DNA from: Carettochelys insculpta
Lineage: Eukaryota; Chordata; Testudines; Carettochelyidae
Length of the DNA: 64,000 bases
Direction of reading: 5' to 3'
Assembly: GCF_033958435.1 (NCBI RefSeq)
Contig: NC_134138.1
Location: 176,498,798 to 176,562,797, forward strand
The notes under the pieces are model-generated. The model did no database searches and was not told where the DNA came from. It was given only the letters and a program-made list of their open reading frames with translations. A program made the position numbers and the translations under genes. This document shows positions 1 through 11,715 of the stretch, piece by piece (position 1 is the first letter of the stretch; each line of letters starts with the position of its first letter).

Positions 1-1560
1 TATAAATAAAAAATGATTTAGTAGAGCTAGTGGATTTCTACTATACTGGGCCTTCCACATTTACAGCTGTCCTTCTCTATCAACGCCATCCTTAGCATCC
101 ATCTCTTGGAGCCTCTTCTGTCTACATTTTTCATTATTCAATCATCTTTAGAGTCATTAGGGACTTTGAAAAACAGGAACATTGAATGTGGAGTGTCTCG
201 GGAGAAGGGAACGTGTTATGTATTCTTGTGAAGTACCACTTACACCATGTTGCTTTATGAGTGATCTGAATTAATAATAATCAATAATAAACATCAGGTA
301 AGGCTCAATAAACTAATTCCTAATTTCCCTAAAGCCACAGGGCTCATATTTCATCAGAACGTTTCCTGCCAACTAGCACACATTTCACGTATTCCTTTAG
401 TATGCCCATCACGCTCTGCTGAAATTTCACATATTATTGCTCTTGTTGGGATTCCAGCATCAAACCTCCTCCACCCACTATATAGGCCACAGTGACAGCT
501 GCTCCCACATGCCCTATGCTGCACCTCACTGTTGTAGAGAGGGGAAAGCAAAAAGAGCAGATGGCAGAAGTAAGCCAGAACTAGATGTCTTGTTTGCTCA
601 CCTGCAAACTCTCCTCTTGGCGAGAGGAAAAAAGCCAGGACTGTTGGATGGGATGTGGAGAGACAACAGTCTCTGTGTGGGCAGAGCAGTCAGTGGAGAA
701 AAGAGGCAAATGAAATGGGCGAAGAAATAAACGGGTTTTGGGAAGGCAATGAATTGAAGACACTTCAAACTGGAAGAGAGCAAAAGGCAGGGGAGAGTTG
801 TTACTGGGTATGGGGAGAAACACAAAATGAGATGTAAAAAGATAGGGAGTGGGAATGTTGTTTTGCTTGACCTCGGAGGGTGCATTGTAAAAAGGTCTGT
901 CCACAAACCATAGAAAAGTACAGAAAAGTGTGTGATAGAGTGCACGCTACCTGGCATGATGAGATTCTTGTCCGTGACTGGTGATCCTTTATACTATGGT
1001 CATATAAATAATAAACATTTAACCTCAGGCTTTTTTCTTTGACTTTGACATGACATGATGTGGAAGGTCCTCAGCTCATATAAATTGCCAAAGCTCAAAT
1101 GAGACTCTGTCTAAAGATTCTGTCCCCAGCCATCTTGCTTTCCATCTTCTTTAACTCTCCCACCAGCAACATTGTTTTTCTTTAACCAATTCCAAGCCCT
1201 AATAGAAGCCAAAAATTACACTTATAATAACCACACTCACTGAAAATGGTTGGGAAAAGAAGGTAGAAAAAGGAGGAAAATCACATCTACAGAAACACCA
1301 AAAAAGTTAGACAAACAAAACAACCTATCCCCAAAATGATGATCAACAGCCTTGTTTTGCACCACTTCAAACACATAGCTTGCTTTCTGCCCTGGCATTT
1401 AGCTGGTAATGTGAAAATGAAAATCCCACTTCTCTAAAGATGTTTGGCTGTAGCGCTTCAAGTCTGATAATTTTTACAATAAATCCTGATAAAAATATAT
1501 ATCCTAGAGGCAAATTCACCAGAAACATCCATTTTATTTTGATAAGCTATTTTGTGACAT
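1..1560. other. Intergenic DNA, nothing recognised
   Basis: AT-rich sequence without a recognisable gene or repeat. Open stretches around 437-957 overlap on both strands, have no domain-like composition and look like chance. Confidence 0.5.
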
Positions 1561-1563
1561 ATG

Positions 1564-2273
1564 GGCTGCGTCTACACGTGCACGCTACTTCGAAGTAGCG
1601 GCAGTAACTTCGAAATAGCACCCGTCACGTCTACACGTGTTGGGCGCTATTTCGAAGTTGAAATCGACGTTAGGCGGCGAGACGTCGAAGTCGCTAACCC
1701 CATGAGGGGATGGGAATAGCGCCCTACTTCGACGTTCAACATCGAAGTAGGGACGTGTAGACGATCCGCGTCCCGCAACATCGAAATAGCGGGGTCCTCC
1801 ATGGCGGCCATCAGCTGGGGGGTTGAGAGATACTCTCTCTCCAGCCCTTGCGGGGCTCTGTGGTCACCGTGGGCAGCAGCCCTTAGCCCAGGGCTTCTGG
1901 CTGCTGCTGCTGCAGCTGGGGGTCCGTGCTGCATATACAGGGTCTGCAACTAGTTGTTGGCTCTGTGTATCTTGCACTGTTTAATGAAAGTGTGTCTGGG
2001 AGGGGCCCTTTAAGGGAGCGACTTGCTGTTGAGTCCGCCCCGTGACCCTGTCTGCAGCTGTGCCTGGCTCCCTTATTTCGATGTGTGCTACTTTGGCGTG
2101 TAGACGTTCCCTCGCTGTGCCTATTTCGATGTTGGGCTGAGCAACGTCGAAGTTGAACATCGACGTTGCCAGCCCTGGAGGACGTGTAGACGTTATTCAT
2201 CGAAATAGTCTATTTCGATGTCGCAACATCGAAATAAGCTATTTCGAAGTTGGGTGCACGTGTAGACGTAGCC
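1564..2273. mobile_element. Harbinger-type MITE (710 bp)
   Basis: The terminal inverted repeats begin GGCTGCGTCTACACGTGCAC on the left and GGCTACGTCTACACGTGCAC on the right, read inward. The element is flanked by an exact ATG/ATG 3-bp duplication (1561-1563, 2274-2276). Subterminal sequence is full of TTCGAA and TTCGAAGT motifs. The interior matches the MITE at 15097-15778 over most of its length with few differences. Part of it (GGAGGGGCCCTT followed by AAGGG) also occurs near the right end of the large Harbinger element at 13829-18218. It carries no coding capacity. I infer that it is a deletion derivative moved by a Harbinger transposase. Confidence 0.85.
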
Positions 2274-2492
2274 ATGGTGCTGTATATCTGACTAATCCCA
2301 GGGGCTGAATAATTCCTGTCCATTATAAAATGGACCCTTTCAAATTCCTGGAGTTCTGCACAGGCATCAGCCATCACAGCACCTTTTGAGATTATTCTTA
2401 GTTGAATGAAACAATTTGGTGACCTGTTTTAATAGTATGATGTTTTCATTTGTATCACAGTGGTAATGACTCCTTCTAATATAATCCATTAT

Positions 2493-2737
2493 TATGTCTA
2501 CACAGCAGCCTTATTTTGAAATACATTATTCTGGAAGAGCTATTCTGGAATAGCTTATTTTGAAATCTGTGATACCTTATAGGCTAACAGATGAACCAGG
2601 TCTTTGCCCACAAAAGCTTATGCTCCAACATATCTGTTAGTCTGTAAGATACCACAAGTCTTCTTGTTGCTTTTGAAGGTACAGACTAACTCAGCTACCC
2701 CTCTGATATTTATTTTGAAATAACACTGCTACACATA
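2493..2737. mobile_element. Small MITE split by a later insertion
   Basis: The left part (2493-2566) starts TATGTCTACACAGCAG and continues with TTATTTTGAAATA. The right part (2710-2737), read in reverse complement, starts TATGTGTAGCAGTGTTATTT. The two ends are imperfect inverted repeats of one element of the ACACAGCA/TTATTTTG family, also seen at 45.9-46.35 kb. A retroposon (2567-2709) sits between them and has duplicated 12 bp of this MITE. Confidence 0.65.
2567..2709 (+). mobile_element. Hammerhead-type retroposon, copy A
   Basis: 143 bp flanked by a 12-bp target duplication TTATTTTGAAAT (2555-2566 and 2710-2721). The first 24 bp are an inverted copy of an internal segment (CTGTTAG...CCACAG). 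The rest is one direct unit that ends CTACCCCTCTGATA. The hairpin equivalent to the CUGAUGA...GAAA core is present near 2587-2625 but decayed. It shares its unit with the copies at 12511, 12882 and 27250. Confidence 0.75.
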
Positions 2738-3094
2738 AAAATGCATTTGACCTATGCTTAGACAAGAGCCATCCGAGATACAGCAAAGATGTGCTGGAAA
2801 TAATTAACTTACAGGTCAAAGAAGGAAGTTTTTCAGTAATTTCAACTTTAAAAATATATGCGTTTGTCCTGCAGCAATGAGCCAAAATATATTAACCAAG
2901 CCACTGCTAATCCAACACTTAGAGAGTTTGTGGACATCCATTGGTAATATACTTTCAATTTAGAAGCTCTGATGGACGGGGATAAATTATCATAAGTAAA
3001 ATGAATATGGATATTTGAAAGGCAAAAATAGATTGATTTCAAATTCCTTTACGTAACATGAGAGTCTTGGAGAAATTAGATCTAGAAAATACCT

Positions 3095-3415
3095 GTTAGC
3101 TCAAGCAATTCATTTCCCTTCTGGGATGTATATTCTCAAATGATTTGTCCAGCCAAGTGTTTAATGACTCAAGTGGTGGGGCTTCTACCCCATCACTTAG
3201 AGAATCTTCTCATTCGGAAATATTTCCTAGCAGTATATCTAAATTAACTTTAGTCTGACTTTATCCTATTACTTCTAATTCTACCCCTGTTAACAGCCCG
3301 AAGAAACCTTCTCCTTTCCTGGGACGCAATTTCAGTAGCTTCACTCTTGCTGAATAGTACCTTACTTTTCATCTAGTCAGTCTGAAGTAAATAGTCCTAC
3401 TCCTGGGGTAAAACT
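3095..3415 (-). repeat. Old CR1-like LINE 3' fragment
   Basis: Read on the minus strand, this segment encodes a degenerate version of the end of a CR1 ORF2, including VEAPPLESLNTWLDKSF, a tract characteristic of the CR1/L3 carboxyl terminus. It is 5'-truncated and full of substitutions, so it predates the CR1 at 35-40 kb. The subfamily is not determined. Confidence 0.6.
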
Positions 3416-3419
3416 ACAA

Positions 3420-5395
3420 CTTTGTGTTAGTAAGGTTAGCAGAAGGTACCTAACCCAGAAATTGGCGCTTTTCCCCTCTGCTCCCCATCACCCCATTTTT
3501 GTTCTTGATATAATGTAAGTATAGGGTACACTACATGAAAATAATTATTCTACTTGTTACAGTACTGATGAATCTCTCACATTTTATTTAAAAAAAGCAC
3601 TTTTCACCTAAGTTCAGCTAATATCAGATACCTTCTATGGAAAATTTCAGTCTAGATGGTTAAAATTATGACAAACTTTTAAGCAACAGACAACAGGATC
3701 TTACAGTGAGAAATGTTGGTCAACTCTAATAATAAATGGACATACCCATCCTGCATATAATAGCACTATACTACGGATATTCTTGCTAATGTGGAGTAAT
3801 TAAATAAACATGTGCAATATTTGATACTTACATCTGCAAAGGAGTCAAATCAATAAGGCTGTAAAGGAGGTAGAATGTACAATTATACAAAAGAATATTG
3901 TGACATCAGAATAATATTGAGTGTATTTTATATAACTCCAATCACTGACCAAGCTCCATGCTAAGGTTTTTTGTTTTTATTTTTTAAATTTGAAATCAGT
4001 TAATATGTTTTCCAGACATAGCAGTTGATATATCACATCAGTCTGTAAATAACTTGGCAAAGATATCTTTGACTGAGAATTAAATGTCATTTCCTATTAA
4101 TAAAGTATTTATTATGACTCAGATTAATAATGCGCCATAGTGGTCACGAAACATATTCATTATAGCTTTTGTTCAGTTGTTCAGTTGAAAGCCTCCTTTG
4201 ACTTCTTAATTATGCTCACTAACAACCTTTGGTAAGGATAAAATAATGTAAAGATAATATGTCCTGTGTTCAATTGCCTAGCAGTATTGTTATATGGTGG
4301 TAAGCACATTTCAATTCTCAGACATGTTTGATAGTATTACATTTTTTCTTATAAATATATTTTTACTACAAATATTGCATTTCCTGACTGCATGCATTTC
4401 TGAACAAGTATTCTGATCCAGAAAAAATATATAGTTATAGATTTTGTGACGTAGAAAAACTGTTCACTCTGAACTGGATGTAGAGAAGTGTTTAAGGATA
4501 TTTCTCTAGCCATGGACCCTAACTATCCACATCCTGTCTCAAACTGAGCTGAAAGAACTCCTCATGAAATGGGAAGGTTAAAAAAAGGAAAACTCTAAAG
4601 GCAAAATGCTTTTAACATTCACATTTACCATTCTTATAATCACTTGGCTACCCACCTATGTTACCGAGGATGGCCACCAATAATGCTCTCTTTTTCAGGA
4701 TGCAAGGTTTACCAACCTTGAGAGGCAAAAGATATACATCAGAGGGTAGGCAAAGACCTATTCGCCAGACATGAATGTAATTCACACAGGAAGAGTCCAG
4801 AGTGAATGAGCAGAAATTACTAATTTAAATTATTTCACATCATCCATCTATATCTATACCTATATCTATCAAGGACCACATACACTGAAAAAAATTGCAA
4901 AGAAGCGGAGTTGGAGCCTAGGTTCTAATCATCTCATTAAAAGCTTAAAATCTCAACCTCTCAAACCATATCATATTGCTAGTGCCCTGTCATTATTTCT
5001 TCTTGGCAATGGAGAACTTACTGATTTTGGGGATTCACCCTCTTAGGTCTTCTCTGTGTTGTATACTCCAGCATTTTGTTCTCTTGGTATTTGTGGCTGA
5101 ACCACTATTCTTTAATGTGAGGGTTATGCAGTTAACACTCTCTGTGGTTCTTTCATCTGTTTTTGGATGAGTGATTTCACATTCATCATGATTTTCCTAG
5201 TTGATATCACATTGTAACTTCAACTCACTGAGAAACTCCTATTCAAAGTTTTTTTTTTTATTTACTCATTGTTTTCCTCAGATGAACTACAAAAAATATT
5301 GGGACAAACTGAGTCAGACCAGATAATTTAAACACTGAAAGACCTATTAAAGCTCAAAGCTAATAGGTCAAAAGTATAGAAAGAGAAACAGGTGA
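3420..5395. other. Intergenic AT-rich DNA
   Basis: No gene or repeat is recognised apart from a short impure ATCTAT run at about 4843-4871 and T-runs near 5251. The 64-codon open stretch at 4976-5170 has no support. Confidence 0.45.
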
Positions 5396-5410
5396 TAATA
5401 ATGGGCCTAT

Positions 5411-5523
5411 GGCCCTGATTCTGAAAAGAATTTATACACATGAGCAAGAAAGCAAACAGGTCTATTGACTTCAGTAGGAATGGCCAGATGCATGAAGTTA
5501 TACATTCACTTTGTCCATCTGGC
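5411..5523. repeat. Palindromic GAAGTCAAT-type repeat
   Basis: An imperfect inverted repeat centred on TATTGACTTCAGTAGGAATG. The left arm has ACACATGAGCAAG and the right arm ATGCATGAAGTTATACA. It belongs to the palindromic family also seen at 48232, 56806 and 57181. Confidence 0.5.
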
Positions 5524-5745
5524 TCACTATTGCAGTGCAGCAGGGGTGGAAGGGCAGGCTTCAGACAACCGTTCCCTACCCATGCTGAGGCATGCCTACC
5601 ACCACGAGGGACATCACAGGTGCTAGAGCTGGGCTCTGATGTTTTCTGGGAGACACAGTTCTTTCATCAGCAGTGGTATCAGAGCAGCCCCCAGGCTTGC
5701 CTTCACCCCACACAGAGCACTTCCTGGCAGCCGTCCTCTTTCTCA

Positions 5746-6940
5746 TGGAGGGTGAGCCCATCAACGCTTTCAAGGAGCTCGCTGTTGCCACCGGAAAGTC
5801 ACACTTGCATTCCACTGTGCAGGTGTGCAGGTGGATCTGGAGGCACTGCACCAGTTTCTGTTGGTGGGACTGGCCAGTCATGGAGTGGTGGGATGACCAG
5901 TAGTGGCGCCACTTCTGCCTGCAGAAGGTCACCTTCCTGGAGCTCTGTGCCTGGGTCGCCCCTGCCCTCCAGACACAGGACACCTGGGCACAGGCTGCCA
6001 TTCATATGGAGAAGTGGTTCAGAGTCATTCTGTGGAAGCTCACCACCCCCGACAGCTACCGCTTTGGTGTGGAGAAGTCCACTGTCAGGGCCCTCCTCAT
6101 GGAGCTAAGAAACTCTTGGGCTGCAGTTCCTGCACAGTGGGAGGGACGTTTCCCTCCAAACGGAGATGCTTGGGAGGCGGGGTTGGAGGTGTGAGGGTTA
6201 AGGTTGAGGGGGGAGCCCCGTCCCTGGGGATCATGACATAGCACTTTGCACAGCCCAACTGCCAGCAGGTGGCTTCATTGGAGGGGGTCCCAGAGAGCTT
6301 GGGGAATGGGAGGTGGATGGGGACCCCACCGGAACCCCACCCAGAGACACCTTCCCTCAGTCCCTGATGTGTTTAGTCCCCGGGACTGTCATCAACACCA
6401 TCGTGCTTCAGAGGGTCATCCGTATGGGAGATGTGAATGAAAGAGTGCTACCCTGATTTGCTACCCTGAGGTTCCTGAACTGCACTGGGGCTATCGCTCC
6501 GTGCTTCTCCGTCGTGCTGCAGGCCTTTGTCAACCACTGTGGCTAGTTTACACACATTTACATCGGGTGGTCAGGCCAGGCACACGACACCTCTCTGTTG
6601 CACAACTCTAGCCTGTGCCAAAGGACAGAAGCAGGCACATTTGTCCCCTGCCATTAGCTAGTGGTTGGGGACATTCAGATGCCACTTTGCATCACGAGGC
6701 ATGGGGCCTACCTCCTCCTGGCCTAGTTCATGAAACTGTACACCAGCCAGCTGGACTCCAGCCAGGAACTCTTCTGGACCAGGATGCAGGTCAAGTGCAC
6801 CTTTGGCCACCTCAAGGCATGCTTCAAGTGCTTGATCACCCACCTGGATGTGGGGGAGCACAATGTCCCCCAAGTTGTGGCTGAGTGTGTGCTCTGCATA
6901 ACAGAGTGGAGGGAAAGAGGGAGGCCCTTGTCTCAGGATG
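5746..6940 (+). pseudogene. Harbinger transposase (HARBI1-like) pseudogene, element 1
   Basis: Remains of the nuclease that would excise and insert element 1. The amino part reads in one frame from 5746 to about 6115 (MEGEPINAFKELAVATGKS, then YRFGVEKSTVRALLMEL), broken by an in-frame TAG at 5901-5903. A spacer at about 6120-6350 ends in a CAG-like acceptor and probably marks the usual intron. The second part has VVLQAFVNHCG, HIYIGWSG, VVGD and then a tract aligning to the C-terminal catalytic block (CTFGHLKACFKCLITHLD). Compared with the family, the segment holding the first catalytic aspartate (LDG/DGT block, about 6490) is deleted. The glutamate of the VE.AFGRLK block is lysine (QVKCTF). 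The second aspartate remains in VVGD. The product would be inactive. Confidence 0.8.
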
Positions 6941-7164
6941 CAGGGTGGATAGTAGCTGTGAATATGAGCAGCTGGGCCCAGCTCCAATCTGCTCATCCCA
7001 TAGGAATTGGGTGTGCATCCAGGGGGGCCTTGAGGCAGAGCTTCTCCCATGGCTCCCAGTAAGCCTCCCCTTGGCACCCCAGTGGAGGCCTTGGGCCCAC
7101 AGTCCTAGCCCTTCCCCACCACAACCCCACCATTCACATCTTCCCCTCCCCCCAACCCCTGCCC

Positions 7165-7170
7165 AATAAA
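7165..7170 (+). terminator. Polyadenylation signal AATAAA
   Basis: AATAAA lies about 230 bp past the last recognisable transposase codon of element 1, in a C-rich stretch. This is the expected place for the 3' end of the ancestral transposase transcript. Confidence 0.4.
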
Positions 7171-8179
7171 GAGGGATGTGGAGTGATGCTGAAATAGCTG
7201 TTTTACTGAACCAAAGAAAAACCAGTGCAAAAGAAATGATGTAGTAAGAAAGCTATTTACAAACAATGCAGTGCAGTTAACTATGTACAGTGGGGGAACC
7301 TGGGACATGGGTTGGGGTTCCTCAAATATGGGGGCTGGGGGGCCATGAACCTGTGGAGGAGCAGGACCCTTAGTGGCAGGCCCTTAGTTCAGGGCCCCCA
7401 TCAGGACTGAGTTGGGACTAGAAGCAAGGGGAAGTAGAGGGGCTGCAGTGAGGTCTGGGTGGGCCTGGGGAGTTGGGGGTGGTTAGGCATGGCCCTCAAC
7501 CACAGCAGGAGTTCCAGAATGCCTTGTAGGGTGGCTGGAGGGGACAGGTCAGGGGGGCAGCGGGGGTGGGGGAGAGGCCAGGGGTCAGGGAGGTGGGCGG
7601 CTAGGCCATCATGTTCCACCAGATGCCAATGGCAGCATCAAAGCAGGACATGAGTTGTTCCCAGGCCTATGATTCTCTGGCAGCCCACACCCACCAGTCC
7701 ATGTGCTCAGTCATGCTCCAGAGGGAGGCATGTTCTCCAAGATGTGGTGACGGCCCATGTGGCTGCAGGGTAGTCCTGGCGCTGGAGTGGCCCTAGCTCA
7801 CCCTGGTGGTGAGGTGGGGATGGCCCAGACCTCAGATGGTGTAGGTGAACATGTAAAGAAGACGAGGAGGAGAGACGATGAGTTGTTCATGCATCACAGC
7901 CCCTTAAGCCTTGTCCCCCACCATGAGGAGCAACCAACACCCCCCAGCCAAGGGACAGGAATGTCCCAGGTGCGGAGCTTGTCTGGTGTCCCATGAGGTT
8001 GGCAGCAGGCTGAGGGCCATGCCCAGGGGCTGTCTGCTGGGTCCGGGAGCTGCACGCTACCTTGCACATGGTTCCATGTGCCGGCACCACAGCGCAAGTC
8101 CCTGCCTGAGCTGACTGTGTGAGGCTTGCAAAAAGCCCCATCTGCCCCTGCATCCCATGTGCTGGGGTGTGTGACATGT

Positions 8180-8745
8180 GGGATACTTACTAGAGGTGAG
8201 TTCTGAATATGACTGGGAGGTGGCCTGGATGTTGGGGCTGCCTCCAGGGTGATGACCAGGGTGCTGCTGGCCTCTGAGGCTGTGTCTGCATCCAGCTCTA
8301 GCAGGGGTCGGAACTCAGACGCCTGGTCTTCCTCCTGCTGGTGCTTGGGCTGTGGTGGGGAGGCTTCCAGAGCCATGTGAATGGTGCAGGTTGGAGGCGA
8401 TGTGTTCTCCCCCCAGGATGTCATGGAGCTCCATGTAACAGGGGCAGGTGGAAAGCCCTGACCTGGAGCAGCAGGCAGTGTCCCGGGCCCTGACACAGCC
8501 CTGGCAAATTTCCTTCAACTTTCCCCAGACCTACTCCATGGATGGGGGGTTGGCCCCATTCTGCTAGGTCTGTGGTCATCCAAGCACAGAGAGAGCATTC
8601 TGCCATTTGGCTTTGGGGTCTTGCAGTATCTCCTCTTCCTCCCACAGGTCCAAGAGGCCCTGGACCTTGGCCCCAGTCCAGAAGGGGGGCCAGCTTTTTG
8701 GTGCCCTAGGGTGGCTCTTGGGCCCCCTCCAGCTGGTTCCTTGAG
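8180..8745 (-). pseudogene. Myb/SANT-like Harbinger accessory protein, element 1 (pseudogene)
   Basis: Minus-strand remains of the DNA-binding partner that PIF/Harbinger elements encode next to the transposase. It reads MASRNQLEG at about 8745 and then passes through several frames. Recognisable pieces include GYVRARDTA-type sequence (CVRARDTACCSRSG), CPCYMELHDILGGEH and the acidic tail HQQEEDQASEFRPLLELDADTASEASSTLVITLE. Frameshifts separate these pieces. The family protein binds the terminal repeats and brings the transposase to the nucleus. The divergent orientation relative to the transposase matches the second element in this window. Confidence 0.7.
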
Positions 8746-9170
8746 GCCATCTGTGAGGCGCTCAGCTCCAGTGTGGTTGTGAGGATGTGGTGAACTGCAG
8801 CCTGTAGCCCTGCTGCTTCTATGCTCTCAGCTCACTGAGACAGGGTTTCCCAGGCTCCCTGTTGCTTTAAGAGGGGCTGGCAGCAGGAACCATAGAGCAC
8901 TGATCACTGTGGACAGGATGTCCCCCTGGGACACCTGCACATCGCCCCGGGAGCCTTTTCTGTAAACAGAAGACCTCCCAGAATGTCCAGACCCACCTTT
9001 TGTTGACAGATCTCTGGCAACAGAAACTTTCTTCCTCATAGGGAGGGGGGTATGGCTGTGGATAAAAGCGCTGCTTTCTGTCAACCTGTTGTTGACAATG
9101 AATTTGGTAATCTGGATGCTCCCTGGGTTTTGTTGACAAAATGCAAAGCCTCTAGTGCAGAGACATAGCC

Positions 9171-10450
9171 AGGCTGTTTGGAGCTTGGCATGCGGCAGGC
9201 TCGATCCCCTCAGGAAGACTAAAATGTAGCAGCCTGCCTGCTCAGTTGTTCCCCGTGTTGTTACTGAATTGTTCCCATCCCTAGAGAAATGCCATAGGAG
9301 CGTAAAACAGGTATGAATGTTTTCAAGCTCCTTTACGTTGCCAGAGTGGCGTAGATGAGCCTTATTCTGAATGACAGTATGGACTTAACATGAATACTTT
9401 TGGTGCTTTAGTGATTAGAACTGGTCTAAATTTTTGGAGTGGAAATTTTTCCTGTTAAAATGTGCTCCCTGAACTGTTTACTACGTACATCTCTGAGGTG
9501 GTCGGTAGCCAATACAAACTGTGAGCTTTATTCCCCAGTTCTCATTTGTTCTTCAGTTGCCTATGATGTGATAATGAGCATATGTCTGCATATGTTTGGT
9601 GAGCAATAACCAGAAATAAGAGTCAAACCTAGCTACATTACTATGAGAAAAGGGATTTTGAGGGTATCCTTCAATGCTCCCCGTTTTCATTATTCATCCA
9701 CTGTACTGTAGTCTTAACAAATTACTGAAATAAATGTGAATATTTTCCATGTACTTTATTTTAGCAAATCAAATGAGGAACTTTGTAGTATTTTAAACTA
9801 TTGAGCACGTAGTTTTTAATTCCTAATGCAGATGTTATAATTTTTTGGTACAGCATTCCCCGAAAAGTACTACAACTCGAGAGAAGTGGCAAGCTGCAAG
9901 GTGCAGCAGAGGAGATGTTAAATGAAAAGCTGTGACACAGTATTGTTTTGTGCTGAAAAAAGGTAGAGGAGAAAAATACACCTCTTGTAGTTTTGATACA
10001 TGAGAATTTATGGAATAAATTAGATTAGTAAATCTGAAATTAAGATTATGCCAGCTTGTTATGGGATCCCAAAAATTCACTTCATTTTTGAAGACTCATC
10101 CTCCTCTCAGTTTAAATCCTCACTAAAAATGTTGTTTGAGACCACTGGACCTCACACAATATTTTTACCCAATTTTTGTGTAACATTTTGATCATTAACT
10201 AATCAGTGCAAAGACTGTGTCTATGCATCTGTCTTGTATAGCGCCAGATTGGGACCTACGATATAATGAATACTGATGTAATTAAAATGTAAAATTTCTA
10301 TGGTGAGTGGAGAGCATCAGTTATGGAATATGAAAAACAGAAAGTTCAGTAGTAGTTTATTGAACCAAATTCTCTTCTGGCATAGGTACAGTGAAGTCAA
10401 TAAAATTACACTAGCGGGGAGTTTGCTTGTATGATCATTGTTTCAGAGAC
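9171..10450. other. Intergenic DNA with minor repeat scraps
   Basis: Mostly unrecognised. At about 10358-10415 a half of the GAAGTCAAT palindrome family may be present (CAGTGAAGTCAATAAAATTAC). Confidence 0.4.
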
Positions 10451-10454
10451 TTTT

Positions 10455-10483
10455 TTGTTGTTGTTGTTGTTGTTGTTGTTGTT
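10455..10483. repeat. (TTG)n microsatellite
   Basis: Nine to ten uninterrupted TTG units. It is followed directly by GTGTTTGTACAATGTCTAGCA, which resembles the 3' tail shared by L2 LINEs and MIR-type SINEs, up to about 10545. Confidence 0.85.
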
Positions 10484-10707
10484 CTTCTGTGTTTGTACAA
10501 TGTCTAGCATGAGGTATTGGTCCAGGCAAGACTGCAGTGCTAAGAGATAAGCAAAGACTTAGTAATGTTATTTTCCTATGAGAAAGAGAGGGAAATGGTA
10601 ATATAGTGCACCCTCAACTGAATGGACTAACGGTGGGTAGGGGTGTGGGTTAATTCTGAAGCTCTATTAAATCCAAATGGTTTACTGTATTTGCCCTAGT
10701 GCACACC

Positions 10708-10896
10708 CTACGTCAAGCCTGGCTCCCCCTGCCCTCCCCAGATAAATGCTGGTGACTCACCAGAGCCACCAAAGCCAGAGCCACCACTACCACTGGAGCC
10801 ACTGGGGGAGCCGCTGCTGTGGCTGGGGGGTGCTGGGGCTGGAGGAGCTACCACCGATGGAGCCACCACATGCTGCTTCCACCAAGGGTGGGGCAT
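10708..10896 (-). other. Gly/Ser-rich open stretch, origin unknown
   Basis: On the minus strand a Pro/Ala/Ser-rich run leads into SSGSPSGSSGSGGSGFGGSG. A GTGAGT splice-donor-like hexamer follows directly (10755-10760 on the plus strand). GC content is well above the flanks. It could be an exon remnant of an unrecognised element gene, or a simple GGYTCY-type repeat that happens to be open. I do not recognise the protein. Confidence 0.25.
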
Positions 10897-10913
10897 ATAG
10901 GCACAAGCATCAC

Positions 10914-11008
10914 TGAATTATTTTGTTAGTCTTTAAAGTGCTAGATGACTGCCGGTTTGGGGTTTTTTAAAAAAAAAAAACCAGATTAACACGGCTACCT
11001 CTCTGTTC
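10914..11008 (+). repeat. Fragment of the hammerhead-type retroposon family
   Basis: Starts ATTATTTTGTTAGTCTTTAAAGTGCTA and ends ACACGGCTACCTCTCTGTTCC, the distal part of the unit found in copies B and F. The middle has expanded into a poly-A tract (about 10968-10980). The hairpin part is absent and no target duplication is visible. Confidence 0.7.
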
Positions 11009-11504
11009 CTAAATCTGTAATATTTATCCTACTGCTTTAAAAGGACCGTATTCATTAAGTGGGAAACAGTCATGAGCCAAATCAGCCGGGAAGCAGAATT
11101 TAAAGAGAAAATTATCAGAAATTCTTTTGAGAACACTTTTCTAGATGCCTAAAAAGCAACAATAGAGGAAGAGGGTTCTTCTTGTTTAAAGAAAAATGCC
11201 CACATTTAGTGAGGAAATGAAGGCAAATGATGAGGGAGGCTAAAGGACAAAAGGATTAATCTGTGGATAACAGACAATAAGCAAAGTATATTAGAACATA
11301 AGGAAGCCTAACAGTGGCATTGATATACTAATAGATAGAAATTTAGAATTTTCTATAATAAGGCAGAAAATGTAGAAGCGTTTAATAAATATTTTTGTCC
11401 TGCATATGAAAAATAAAGATATGGTATAGCCATATCATGAAATGATTAAACATTTGGCTTTCCTATAGTAACTCAGGTTACTAAAATTACATGTTTTAAA
11501 TTAA

Positions 11505-11715
11505 GTAACAGAGAGGTAGCTGTGGTAGTCTTTAAAGTGCTACATTACTGCTGTTTTGTTTTGTTAGAATACAGACTAACAAAATGATTTATTCAGGGAT
11601 GAGCTTTTGTGGGACAGACCCACTTCATCAGATTGGGTCTGTCCAACAAAAGCTCATCACTGAATAAATAATTTGTTTAGTCTTTAAAGTGCTATATTAC
11701 TGCTGTTTTGTTATA
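11505..11715. mobile_element. Hammerhead-type retroposon, copy B
   Basis: 211 bp flanked by the exact 11-bp duplication TTTTAAATTAA (11494-11504 and 11716-11726). Two copies of the unit lie in opposite orientation and meet at CATCAGATTGGG. The minus-strand half retains CTGATGA, an extra A and the stem GTGGG/CCCAC, but GAAA has become AAAA. It belongs to the TCTTTAAAGTGCTA subfamily, like copy F. Confidence 0.85.

Larger units (their letters stand above)
5640..9170. mobile_element. Decayed PIF/Harbinger transposon, element 1
   Basis: This segment has the two-gene plan of PIF/Harbinger DNA transposons: remains of a DDE transposase on the plus strand (5746-6940) and of a Myb/SANT-like protein on the minus strand (8180-8745). 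The right end reads CTAGTGCAGAGACATAGCC, a typical outer terminus. Inside it are TTGTTGACA motifs at about 9000, 9085 and 9132. No matching left terminal repeat is visible, so the left boundary is only a guess. It is more decayed than the element at 13.8-18.2 kb and belongs to a different subfamily, because the internal sequences do not align closely. Confidence 0.75.

Noticed and set aside
437..957. Overlapping open stretches of 97-119 codons on both strands
   Set aside because: They overlap antisense to each other, have low-information composition and match no family I know. Chance is the simplest reading.
5440..8645. Many open stretches of 60-222 codons on both strands
   Set aside because: They are frame shadows of the GC-rich Harbinger element 1. 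Only the transposase and Myb/SANT-like frames carry family motifs.
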